NCBI GenBank assembly: GCA_003427395.1
Contig: BFEA01001001.1
Span: 131,795 to 153,253, forward strand
DNA: 21,459 nucleotides
Source of the DNA: Chara braunii
Lineage: Eukaryota > Streptophyta > Charophyceae > Charales > Characeae
Direction: 5' to 3'
Each line of letters begins with the position of its first letter. Positions within the stretch are counted from its first letter, which is position 1. Made by a program: the position numbers and the translations under genes. Below are positions 7,863 through 17,564 of this stretch, piece by piece. The notes under the pieces were generated by a model. It searched no databases and was not told where the DNA came from. It saw only the letters and a list, made by a program, of their open reading frames with translations.

Positions 7863-9646
7863 GAGTTAGCTGGACGGGGTACGCGTGCCTTGCCCTTTTC
7901 GGGGCATTGTGCGGTCAAGTGAGTGACTCCATTGCACCAAAGGCAATATCCGTACCGTTGACGAAGGTCATAGACTTCCTTGATTATCTTGTATGTCGTC
8001 CATGGCTGCTGCCCAGTTCCTGTCGATGTCGTCTCTTGTGTCGCCTTGTTCTTCCGAACTCTCTTGGGACGCTTCGGCGGGAGCGCTGCTACAATTCCTC
8101 CATCACTCGAGGATGCTGCTGCAGATTGGAGATCGACTATTTCTTCAGAAATCACGGCATTGTTATGTGTCGGTCGTTGATAGCCCTGCTTAGCCGCATA
8201 ATGCGGTTGGGACTGCCGTTCGTTTGTGGCCTTGTCATCTGTTTGGATGACCAAGTTCGCACGATCCAGGATGGCCTGGAATGAGGCGTAATCGTACTCG
8301 TTGCCGAGTGCGGTTCACAGTCCTGCGCACGATCGCGAGAAGAACTCGGATCGTTGGTTAGGAAAACTCAAATCGAAGCCTGGCGTGGTCACTATCTTCT
8401 GCCACTTGGTTGTCCAGTCTCGAGTTGGCATACTCCATTGCGAGCAGGTGTACACCTCATTCATGGCCGCCTTCACGACGTTGCGGACCATGAAGCGAGT
8501 GAACCATAGTTGCTCGAACTCCTTCCACTTGATGTGCGTGTGGAGTTCGGCGATGGTGCATTTCTTGGTAGCCGCCGGATGGTTCATCCATGCGTGCGCT
8601 CCTCCAATCAGTTGTAAGTAGAGCGCCTTCATCATGTCGTCAGCCGGGACAGTGCGGCATGCTGCTTCCGTGAGGAAACGTTGCCACCATGTCAAGGCGT
8701 CCGTCTTGTTGTAATCGTCGAACTTGCTGATGTCGAAGTGCGGCATCTTGTAANTTTTTGTAGCGGCGTCCGGTCTTGTCTGCAGTTTGGTGATGCTCGT
8801 CTTGATGGCGGCCACCATGCTGCTGATCGTGGTCGGACTAGTGAAATCACCTAGTTCGACAATGATAGTGACGACGTGATCGATGGGCTCGTTGAGCTGC
8901 TTCGTCGCGTCTGTTGTGCAGCCTGGCGCTGCTGAGGCCGTAGCCTGAATGCTGTTGATGCGTGCGAGAGTGGAGTTCAACAGCTGTTGCTGTTGCTGCT
9001 GCTGTGTTGCTGCGGCGCGGATGGCAGTTGTTAAAGCGGCCACGTCTTGCTGGTGCTTTTGTCTTTGCTGTCGTTCCGTGCGCAGGTGTGCTTGCAGCAG
9101 TGTGTTATTCCACATGATTCCCCTCATCATGCCCAGCAGCAAGTTAGCCAGGTTACTTCTCTCTGCCTCCGCCAATGTCGGATCCGCCTGCGCATTCGTA
9201 GGCACAAAGATCATGCTTTGGAGTAGCGTTGTCCACTGATTCTCACTTTGAATCAGGAACTCCGTGCTGGCGGCATTCCGTCGGTCTCGTGCCGCTGCAT
9301 CAGCCTCAGCAGTCTGCTGAGCTTGGGCTGCCGCCTCATTGGCCAGCCGCTGACGTTCTGCCTCTGCTGCCTCCTGCTGAGCCTTGGCGGTAGCTACGGC
9401 ATCCGTGAATACCTGTAGCCGCCCAAGGTAGTCAGCCAACGGTTCAAGGGTCCCTTGGACCGGACATGTGGGAAGAACTCCAGTGGTAACCGGTACTGTC
9501 AGTGCTGTACTCGATGTCGTTGGAGTCGTCCGCTTGCTGAGTCGCTGTTGCTGATACTTGGTTCTTGGAGGTACCACAGAACGGCTACGAACTGCAAGCC
9601 TGGCACTGCGTCGTGGCAGTGCCCTGGTGTCCTGTTCCGTCGACAT
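7853..9646 (-). pseudogene. gag: Gag polyprotein of element 1, one in-frame stop
   Basis: The structural protein that packages element RNA in virus-like particles. I place the start at the ATG of 9646-9644; the frame is open upstream to a GTG at 9688. About residues 85-130 are Ala/Gln/Glu/Arg-rich and look like coiled coil, and a polyglutamine run lies near residue 215. The capsid-like region follows, with WWQRFLTEAA and HAWMNHPA motifs typical of retrotransposon gag. A TGA at 8317-8315 interrupts the frame, which then continues unchanged. Beyond it lies a CCHC zinc knuckle CLWCNGVTHLTAQC (7945-7904; C-X2-C-X4-H-X4-C) that binds nucleic acid. The gene ends at TGA 7855-7853, directly after a slippery heptamer. 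The internal stop could come from a CGA by cytosine deamination. One N lies at 8754. Confidence 0.85.
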
Positions 9647-9662
9647 CAGCTCTAGCTGATGT
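9643..9662 (-). repeat. Perfect inverted repeat covering the gag start codon
   Basis: ACATCAGCT (9643-9651) and AGCTGATGT (9654-9662) are reverse complements separated by two bases. The presumed gag ATG (9646-9644) lies within one arm. Confidence 0.8.
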
Positions 9663-9759
9663 GGTACTTGAGAAATCCCGGTGGTCACAGATTACAGGGG
9701 GGTAGGGAGAGTGGGAACAGGGGTAGAACAATCAAGCACTTCGCATACAGTCCCTGTCC

Positions 9760-10360
9760 CACTGATGGACTTTAGACACCTAATCAAATAGAAAAAGATA
9801 AACTTTCCCGCCAAAACAACTCAAAAATTCGTAATAAGAAAATAATAACGAATTATTTAATCAATAAAATTAATTAATGATTAATAACGAAATAATAATT
9901 CTTAATGATAATCAATAAAACAATATTTGCAATAATGATAATGAACGAATTTGAATTGTATCAAGATTAGGTATCCGTTGAGATCAATGAAGTTGCAATT
10001 CTGAGGGTCAGATTCGGATTAGTTGGCCAAAAAAAAATTCTGAAAATCAGGGAGAAAAACACTCGAATTTTTGAAAAACGTGAAATTTCGGGAATTTCAA
10101 CCTACAAAATCCGATTTTTAAAGGCCTATGTCCGTTTTCGGAATTTTTCACACTAGGGAAAGAAAAAAAAATTCGCGAAAATTTCGGAGCCCAACCCTAA
10201 TTTTCCGCGTTTCCGCGGAATTTCTGGGTTTTACGGTATCCAAAACGTTCGAATTTCCCAAATTGCTCAAAACCGAAAATTTACCGTAACCCTAATTGCC
10301 AATAACGAAATATAACGGAAATGCTGATTTAGAAGACGAATACAGGATTAAAATCAGAAT
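9760..10360. other. AT-rich non-coding block
   Basis: Composition changes sharply here: 9780-9990 is almost all A/T, against a GC-rich surround. The 9-mer AATAACGAA occurs at 9844-9852, 9883-9891 and 10301-10309. AACCCTAAT occurs twice near 10190 and 10290. A hairpin TTCCGCG/CGCGGAA lies at 10203-10220. No coding sequence is seen. It may be the leader or LTR remnant of element 1, or intron and flank of the ABC transporter fragment. Confidence 0.55.
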
Positions 10361-10425
10361 GCATCATGAAAAATGTGTTCTCATTTGGTAGTTCCTTCCG
10401 TGTTTGTCTGCCATGTGATTTGCAG

Positions 10426-11166
10426 CTCTACAAGACAAAACTTGGCGATCCTCTGCGGTTGAGTAGGCGCTTGAGTGTCATTGCAGGTGTAGTCCTTGCC
10501 ATTTCACAGTCATTTGTTTACCTGGCATTTGCGCTTGTGGTATGGTATGGGTTGAGGCAGTTGGACGGTGACAGCAAACCGTTGCGAGATGTTGTCGCCA
10601 TCATCCTTGTGTTTGGCTTTGGCAGCTATTCGATCGCAGAGGCGATAGTCCTTGCACCGCACATGGGAAAAGCGGTCCGATCGATGAGGGCTGTTTTCAA
10701 GATCGTGGACAATGCTCAAATTTGTGGAGGAAATGGTGACGTGAAGCTTGAAGGCGTTGCTTCCATCTCCATCAAGTTTGAAAAAGTGGTGTTCTCCTAC
10801 CCCATGAAGTCTGATGTTTTTGTGCTTCGTGGGATGTCGTGCACTGTTGATCCAAACACTGTTGTTGTTGTCCTTGGCCCTGTGGGATGCGGGAAGACGA
10901 CATTGCTTTTGCTATTGTTGAAATTTTGGGAGCCCATGAGCGGACGGATTCTTCTCAATGAGTGCAGCATACAGACATTGAACTCACGTTGGCTACGGGA
11001 TCAGCTTGGTTGGCTTAGCACAGAGCCCGTCATGCTTGAGAAAAGCTTCAAGGACAACATCAAATTCGCTATTGAAGATGCGACTGATGACGATATTGTG
11101 GCAGCCGCACGGCTCACAAATGTGCACGACCTCATTGACAGCTACCCTATGAAATATGATACACAG
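10426..11166 (+). pseudogene. ABCB-type (MDR/P-glycoprotein-like) transporter, single exon or fragment
   Basis: ABCB transporters use ATP to export lipids, hormones or drugs across membranes. The frame is open over 247 codons. TTTGCAG before 10426 matches a 3' splice site and CAG followed by GTATTG at 11167 matches a donor, so this looks like one exon. It begins in the transmembrane domain, with two hydrophobic spans (about residues 16-42 and 55-77). The linker leads into an ATPase domain with an A-loop Tyr (FSYP) and Walker A GPVGCGKTT. The Q-loop region reads LSTEPV where the family usually has SQEP, so the coupling Gln is absent. The exon ends at YDTQ, just before the expected LSGGQ signature and Walker B. 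Neither is found downstream, nor is an exon with the earlier helices. It is a gene fragment, a pseudogene, or an exon of a gene with very long introns. Confidence 0.8.
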
Positions 11167-11314
11167 GTATTGTGAGATGTTGACGCCGTGGGATTGTGAG
11201 CACGTAAGCTCTCCTGCCCTCCTCCCCACCACTCCCAGCCTAACTCCAGAATGCACATCTCCACTCTGTTTTCATCCTTCTGCGATCCTGGTTCATCTAA
11301 AAAAATAGATTCTC
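11167..11314 (+). other. Intron-like sequence after the ABCB exon
   Basis: Begins with GTATTG at the exon end, and the reading frame stops within two codons (TGA at 11173). No further coding sequence of the transporter is recognised. Confidence 0.4.
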
Positions 11315-11444
11315 TCCGAAATGTTGTCTTTGTCTGAGTTTGGCTTAAAATTTCAAACTTCCAATCATCAACAACAATATCCGAAATGTTGTCTTTGTCT
11401 GAGTTTGGCTTAAAATTTCAAACTTCCAATCATCAACAACAATA
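11315..11444. repeat. Perfect 65-bp tandem duplication
   Basis: Copy one is 11315-11379 and copy two 11380-11444, identical over all 65 bases and beginning TCCGAAATGTTG. It lies in the presumed intron or flank downstream of the ABC transporter exon. The identity means it is recent, or an assembly effect. Confidence 0.92.
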
Positions 11445-11584
11445 CACCCTCAGCACATTCCAGTCCTCCCAGCTCCAGGCCCAAACTCCACTGACAACTG
11501 TGGGATTCCCAAGCACCTACCTCAGGGAAGATTAGGATGGCCCCTTAACAAGGCTGACATGCGTAAATGGAGAAATGAAACCGG

Positions 11585-11627
<43 letters not shown>

Positions 11628-11650
11628 AAACAAACAAACAAACAAACAAA
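11585..11650. repeat. A(41) homopolymer followed by (CAAA)6
   Basis: Forty-one A bases (11585-11625) are followed by six CAAA units (11627-11650). A long poly(A) passing into a simple A-rich repeat is typical of the tail of a retroposed sequence on the plus strand (SINE, LINE or processed copy). The sequence before it (11450-11584) is not recognised, so a plain microsatellite remains possible. Homopolymer length is unreliable in short-read assemblies. Confidence 0.85.
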
Positions 11651-12589
11651 CTCAGATGAGAGCTGGAAGCTTCGGCTGGATCCCAGACAGTCACAAAAAG
11701 GTTTCATGCCATGGCTGTGAGAGGCTTAGCATCAGCCTTCACCAGGTATGTCTTGCAAACTTGAATCAGTTAACCCTGGGCCCACTGCCACGCATAAAAA
11801 AAACAGTCATCCGCCTTCACAAGTCCTGTAGGTGTTTGAGAAGCAAATCAGACAATCCTAGGTGTTTTTTTTTTGTTGATCATTATTGCCATCACCACGA
11901 CCACGGTGGGATTGGAAGACGCCCATGACGACATGAAGCAGGTGGGGGGTTCCATCGCCCAAGGTCATGCCCAGACTCAGCCCGAATGGCTATGTTCCGC
12001 CGGTTCTTCACTTCTCATGCAAGGAAATAAGTGATGCGAACAGCAATAAACCAAGTTGCGACATCTCACAGAAGACCAGACATCATTGGGCTGAAATTGA
12101 AAGCAGAAATGAAAGCAAGAACCACACCAAATAGGAATGAGCAAAGCACTGAAGTCTCTTCATAATGAAAGCCCTTCCGGGACCTCCAATCACCAATAGA
12201 ACAACAATGTAGCCCTCCTACAGGCGGCTGTCCTCCGACCCTACCTCCTGCAACTCCTATCAGACTAGCCTACTTATGTTGGCAGTTGGTCGACGTGTCA
12301 TCCCAATGGTTCTCGAAGACTCTGATCGAGCAGCCTGCCTTCGTTGACACCAGGTACGCTCTTCCTTCTCCCACTCCCTGTTCCACCGAGGACCTCCGCT
12401 ATTCCACCACTGGGTATGGAGCCAGCAGCCTGGCTATGGCCACCGCTCTCTCTCCTCCTTCCTCACCTCGTTGCCACCATGTAGCTTCCTCCTCGGGCAC
12501 AAGTGTCGAGCAGCCGCTCACACAGCACTGCCACATTGCAAGAATGCCCGAATGTGCAATGCAGGGTGCCCTCCAGTCCTTTTCACTGG
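11651..12589. other. Non-coding stretch, nothing recognised
   Basis: No domain, RNA gene or clear repeat is seen. A 9-base T run occurs near 11868 and CAGGTATG/CAGGTACG donor-like words near 11744 and 12353. These are too short to support exons. The open frame from 12286 has no recognisable content. Confidence 0.45.
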
Positions 12590-13470
12590 CTGGAGAGGCC
12601 GAGGGGCCTGTGCCCAGGCTGTGCCTGTCCCAGTTTCCTGCGCCCTGGGCCCTTCCAGAATCTGCACAAGGCCTAGCATTGTCAACTGACTCGTGGGCTA
12701 GGCCTAGCGGTTAGTTGAAGATGCTGCATGCGTGCAGCAACTACCTGGGGCCCCAATTCTGCTTACACTGGCTTGAACTCAGGCCAGGCCTCTTTTTTGC
12801 AGGCCCACCTTCACTTAGGATGGGCAGGGCCTTTTCCTGGATGACCGAGGTGCCGAATCCTTGCATCTCATCTGTTTCATTCTATATTTAGTATTTACCT
12901 TCCATAACCCCAATGCGCCTTAGTGATGACTGAGGAAAGTATTTGGAAGTCTTGGCTTTGTTAAGACAAAGGTGTGTCGCAGAAGCATCTTCCCTTGTGT
13001 TGATGAATTGTGCATCAGAGTCCGACAAAAACCCTGTCAATGTCCTTTTGTTTGGCAATTTTCAGCATTTGGCCTAATGAACGGGCCTCGACTGCACCAG
13101 CTGCAAGTGCGAGGATTTGGCTCCTCGGCAGGCCTAAGGGGCCCCTTTTTCAAGTGTGCCCGCCCTAAGTGATTGCGGGCCTAACAAATCACGAGAGGCT
13201 CATTGTTGTCAATTTCGTATTTGGGTTTCAGGCAGTTGTGTCGCGTCAGTTGGTTGAAGGAACCCAGGCCATGAGCAGCAAGTACTTTCCACGGCCTTCT
13301 AGGCCTTTTCTGAAAGGCAGGCCCTGGGCCACATCTGCAGCAATATACACAGACAGTTGTAACCGAACGAGGCCCAGCAGCAGCAGCAGAGGCCCAGCTG
13401 CCTGGGGCCTACCGGAAGCTTCTGGGCGCAGGCCCAGCCCAGCCAGGCCGCAAGCCAGGCCAGACTCTTT
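12590..13470. other. GGCC-rich non-coding stretch
   Basis: GGCC tetramers, mostly as AGGCC or GGCCT, occur roughly two dozen times by eye in about 880 bases, several times the number expected from base composition. They are irregularly spaced, so this is not a simple tandem array. The overlapping frames on both strands (13169-13633 plus and 13246-13788 minus) look like by-products of this composition. Confidence 0.5.
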
Positions 13471-14073
13471 CCATATAGGAAAGAGCTTGCTGCCTGTGAA
13501 GACATTCAGGCACTTTTTAGTTTGCGGCAGCGCTGCTGGAGCGGACGCTCGCGGGCTGCTGCTAGCGCTAAGGCAAGGTGCAAGCACGTGCAGTCGTGTA
13601 GGAGGAAGGGTGCTGCTGAGGGCAGCGCCATAGCCCAGCTTCCATAGCTGGATGGGGCTTGGGCATACAGCAAGTGGTAGTGGTGGTCTTCGTGTATGAG
13701 TCAAGGGAGAGAGAGAGAGAGTTGAGGATGATGACGTGAGGGCACATACCTGGTATTGGCGATAGTCTGCATTGGGCGACATCTTCATGTACTTCGGTGG
13801 CCGCTGACGCCAACAGTTGCATTGTCAATTCGTAGGCAGAAAGTAGCTGTGTGGGAGTAGTCTGGGCGCCGAGCGCCAAGTAGGGGGAAGGGCCTCGACT
13901 CTTATGTTGGTGATGACGAGAGTAAGCTCTCATTGACATTCGGTTTCAGTGTTTCGGTTCTCAATTGGTGTATTATTGGTGCAATGCTGCTTTCTGGACA
14001 CTGTGGAGGTTTCTGGCTTTCGTCGTGATTGTGCAATCTGGATTCTGCCATCTCGCTATTGCTCATTTTCCTT

Positions 14074-14091
14074 GCAATTTGGTATCGGAGC
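14074..14091 (+). promoter_or_regulatory. Candidate LTR end and tRNA primer-binding site
   Basis: TTGCA at 14072-14076 is followed by ATT and then TGGTATCGGAGC (14080-14091). This differs by one base from TGGTATCAGAGC, the usual primer-binding site of plant LTR elements, which is complementary to the 3' end of initiator-Met tRNA. An LTR ending in CA a few bases before it fits well. It may belong to element 2 or to another lost element. The start of that LTR could not be placed. Confidence 0.55.
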
Positions 14092-15342
14092 TGGTTCGAA
14101 CTACACTTGTTGGTTCTTCGCAATAGCGATTCGGTGCTTGGCATGATTGGTGGGGCAGTGATAATGCTTGGGCGTTGAACGATAGGCGGCCTAGGGTCGT
14201 GTGGGCGCGCCAGGAAGGCTATGAGGTAACATTGGGATGTACGCTCGGTGATGAGAGCACGCTGATGTGTTATTTAAGCCGAGGTGGAACTGCATTTCGC
14301 TGTTTGTTGTGCCAAGGCAAAGACCGGTCATCATAAATGCATGTCAGGTTGCCGGTGAGAAATCTGTGGTTGGGGGCAGCATTATGATCTACGTTGCTCT
14401 CTTCCTTATCTACCCTCTTCATTGCTTCTTACCGTGAGGAAGTGAGTTCTGTCTTGAGAGTCCTCTTGATGTGAGGTGTCGCGAGCTCTCAACCTTGAGA
14501 GTCGACATTCTTCCTGGGCAGCAAGCTGGTGGGCGACGGGCGAAGCCTCTGAAGGACCCTGGACGAAGCACTCGGGTCACAGTCACCATGCCAACCCGCT
14601 GGGACTAGTACACGCATGCTCTGCCGAAGTCCTTGGTTCTGCTTGCTGCGCAATAGGCATGCCAGCCCTATAAGAGACGCTCACCAGACCATCTATAAAT
14701 ATTTCTGGTGGGTTCAAGTTGAACCCTGGCTGTGATCGTTGTCCTGTCTGCGATGTTAAATAATTCCTGAGGACCTTGGGGGTTGTCCTTAAACTGCCTC
14801 TTGATCAGCCAGATCAACCAGAAGTAAGGCTCGTTGCGTGCGAGGATAACTTAGGTGCAGCAGGGCTGGCAGGCTTATTATAGGCTTGGGGCACAGGGGT
14901 GGGCCGGATTGCACACCTTCAGACACGCTGCTCAACCAGATGCTCAGGGCATCGACATAAGAGACTACTCAAGAGGGATACAGGGGGAGGGAAAATTTCG
15001 ACAACTGTTCGCTGATGGGCTAATTAGATCATCTCCGATCCAGCATGCATCTCCACAAATAATTTATTATTACTATTATTATTTTTACTGTACGAAATTG
15101 GTTGACAACTGACAAATAGCTGCAGATAGGATAAACTTTTCCTTGCTGGATTGCATTTTGTTTTAGAATAATCTAAAAATAGACATAGAGTTACATTTAG
15201 GACCTGGCATTGATTGTTGGTTACCACTTTACTACTTTTCTCCAAACCGACCGAATTAGTTGATTATTATTACTCGGTTGGGTGTCATGCTGAGGTAGGA
15301 TTCAGTGTGGATTCTAGTTTAGATCACACACCATTGTAGCTC
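14092..15342 (+). other. Leader-like or unassigned sequence before element 2 gag
   Basis: No protein domain is recognised. If the primer-binding site at 14080 belongs to element 2, this is its 5' leader of 1.25 kb. A TATA-like CTATAAATAT lies at 14693-14702 inside the loop of an inverted repeat (CACCAGA 14682-14688, TCTGGTG 14704-14710). The palindrome GGTTCAAGTTGAACC follows at 14711-14725. Confidence 0.4.
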
Positions 15343-16467
15343 ATGAGTGAAGAAGAAAGTGTTGAGGAGGAGGAACGATTAGTGAGGAATCTTAGAGTGA
15401 CTCGGAGAACTGCACTCAGTCGACCGATTACCTTATTGGAGTTAGGCCAAGGAGAGGAAAGGAGGCTGTGGAGGGAAGCCATGGAAAGGACGACATTGTG
15501 GAGGGCTAGGGCAGCAGCAGCCAGCGCCGAGGCCGCAATGGCTAACACCTCTACTATGTCACAGACCAGAACTGCACTCAGTCGACGGATTACCTTCTTG
15601 GAGTTAGGCCAAGGAGAGGAAAGGAGGCTGCAGAGGGAAGCCATGGAAAGGATGGCATTGTGGAAGGCTAGGGCAGCAGCAGCCAGCGCCGAGGCCGCAA
15701 TGGCTAACATCTCTACTATGTCACAGACCTTGTCCTAGGCCTCTTCGTCAGGTGTTAGTCAGGGTGTCTCTTAGGGTCCCGTTAGTCAACCTGTTGGTTC
15801 GCAAGTCAGCCAGCAATCTCCTCGCACACCAGAGGATTATGAGATACTCCAAGCAGAAGTTCTTCAGGATGAGTTAGCACGTGGCCGTATTTCGTGTGTA
15901 CGGCATGAGACTCGTCACAATCCCGCAAGGGAAGAGAAATGTAAAACACAGGCCGCGTTGGCGGGGATTTCACAACGGCCTGTGGAGTAATGGAAGTCTC
16001 CAAAGTTGACTTGCATTTAACTACAACAAGAGTTGAGGGAAGCAGTCGAGAAATAAAGGGCAATAATAAGAAAAGGTAGACAAGGAACTCGGAGGCAGGA
16101 GTTAGGAAGACTAGAAGCACTAGATGAGTCAACACTGAATCCTGTGATTCAGTCGCTACGTCGCTCGCTTCTTTGCGCAGCCGAAACGCAGGTTGTTCAG
16201 CAGGAGGTGCTGGTTGAACTAGTGGCCGACCAGAATTGAATTCTGACAGCTCTACAGGCTCCTCGTCCGATGATGAGGCAGCCTCAGTATTTTGTAGCTC
16301 CACCTTCGGTTGCGGGTCCCTCAGTGACGCCATCGCCAGTAGGGCCCTCTTTTTTCCCTAGTTTTGGCATGCCTCTTTCAGGTGGTTTAACAACAGTTAG
16401 TGGTCCGGTTCTTAGCACTTCTCCCGTACCATCAATGACGGTGGCCACTATAGTCCCCCATCGTTAG
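15343..16467 (+). pseudogene. gag: N-terminal gag region of element 2, several stops
   Basis: An ATG at 15343 opens an acidic, Arg/Ala/Glu-rich sequence of 131 codons. The same frame continues recognisably to 16467 through stops including TAG 15736-15738, TAG 15772-15774 and TAA 15988-15990. The frame stays the same, and some stops could derive from CAG or CGA by C-to-T change. It ends in a Pro/Ser/Val-rich stretch (VAPPSVAGPSVTPSPVG) like the segment before a gag core. The first part contains two tandem 162-bp units. The frame changes between about 16467 and 16485, where the gag core continues. The long open frame on the minus strand at 15806-16333 is the mirror of this region and not a gene. 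Confidence 0.6.
15406..15729 (+). repeat. Two tandem 162-bp units inside gag of element 2
   Basis: Units 15406-15567 and 15568-15729 differ at 8 of 162 positions by my count. The period is 54 codons, so the frame is kept. Each unit encodes RTALSR, then LELGQGEERR and an Ala-rich end (ARAAAASAEAAMAN). Confidence 0.92.
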
Positions 16468-16484
16468 GGCAGGCTCAGCTTAGC

Positions 16485-17564
16485 ATGCGGCAACCTGTCT
16501 CAGTGGCTATGCAGCCACTGCAGCAATCACCGGGGCCAATCCAACCCATGCAGTGGATGCCCAAGATTCCCTTGCTGAGTCCTAAACCCTTCTCTGGTGA
16601 CAAGAAAAGGGATGAGGACCTGGACACCTGGGTGAGGACTGTGCCTACCAATGTGAGGCACAAGCTCACAAGGCCAAAGCAGGAAGTTATAGTCGTTGCT
16701 TCCTTTTTAGAGGGCTCTGCAGCGCGATGGTTGAATGGTCTAGTGCAACAACAGGGCTATGGTAAGAATTTTGATGCCTGGGCCCAAGCCCAGACATTGG
16801 AAGACTTTTTACGGACTGTGTACAATGGGTGGCATGGCCCTCAAGGGGCTAAAAAGGCCACTGACGCACTAGTCAGTCTCGGTTCCAAACGGAACCGGAC
16901 AATGCGTGAAGTAACAGTTGTTGTAGAACACTTGATCGTGGTGCCTGGTGTGCGATATGACCCTCACATACTTGTCACAACTTATCTGAGATGTCTGCCT
17001 ATAGACGTAAAGAATAAGTTGGTGGATGAGGCCTCCATCGAGATGCATAACATTCAGCAAGAAAGCCTTAGATGTAGAGGCTAAGCTTGGGACCGCTCAT
17101 CAGGGACCAGTAGATGGTAGGAAGAAGAAACTTCCCCAAAATTGGAGGAAGAAGGGCAATCTCATGTTCGTCAACCATGAAGGTCAGGCAACTGAGATTG
17201 ACGACTTCCCTGACTATGGGGAAGACACAGAGCAGGATGGGGCTAGCGGGACTTCGGACGAGGGAGTCGTAGAACCCATCAAAAAAAGGCTAGGGGGACA
17301 GGGAAGCAGAAGGTAGGCCGGTTCAAGGGTCAAGGCGACCAAGGAACACCCGCATGGGTGAAATTCGGCTTAGACTACGAGGTGTGGAGGGACCGAGTTG
17401 CTAGGGGTACTTGTCTTAACTGTGGCAATTACGGCCACACGTCCAGAACTTGTCGAGGCAAGAAGGTCACAATGAAGGTAGCCTCCCCTACGGTGGTAGG
17501 CCTATCTTCGAACTCTGGTGGTGCTTCTGCGAGCACTTCGCAGGGAAACACCTCGGGCCAGTAA
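16485..17564 (+). pseudogene. gag: Gag capsid and nucleocapsid of element 2
   Basis: The Gag core is read from 16485 in one frame to about 17060, and includes PKPFSGDKK, WVRTV, a SAARWLNGL motif and a FLRTVYNGWHG segment like the retrotransposon gag family. The frame then moves by a small indel to give KKALDVEAKLG and an acidic linker to 17318. It returns to the first frame by about 17345. A CCHC zinc knuckle CLNCGNYGHTSRTC lies at 17412-17453. The frame ends at TAA 17562-17564. A GGGAAAC heptamer in phase lies 12 bases before that stop, and the protease is in the -1 frame after it. Apart from the shift there is no intact coding sequence. Confidence 0.85.

Larger units (their letters stand above)
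3661..9700 (-). mobile_element. Ty3/gypsy chromovirus, element 1 internal region (decayed)
   Basis: Gene order on the minus strand is gag with zinc knuckle, linker, protease, RT, RNase H, integrase and C-terminal chromodomain. Integrase after RNase H defines Ty3/gypsy, and the chromodomain places it with chromoviruses. The polypurine tract and start of the 3' LTR are present. No primer-binding site or 5' LTR was found beyond 9700, where AT-rich DNA begins. Disabling changes are an in-frame TGA in gag, YLND in RT, a lost RNase H Asp, a TAG in integrase and a frameshift beside its catalytic Glu. The copy also contains a sequencing-adapter artefact and six N bases, so some defects could be assembly errors. 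Confidence 0.9.

Noticed and set aside
9700-9780. A 5' LTR end and primer-binding site for element 1
   Set aside because: No TGGTATCAGAGC-like site on the minus strand and no match to the LTR sequence at 3370-3660.
12286-12714. A 142-codon open frame on the plus strand
   Set aside because: No domain, no homology I recognise, biased composition and no splice or promoter context. Chance is sufficient.
13246-13788. Long overlapping open frames on both strands (13169-13633 plus, 13246-13788 minus)
   Set aside because: They mirror each other over GGCC-rich DNA with few stop codons, and neither has a recognisable domain.
15806-16333. A 175-codon open frame on the minus strand
   Set aside because: It is antisense to the gag N-terminal region of element 2, whose plus-strand frame continues recognisably through it.
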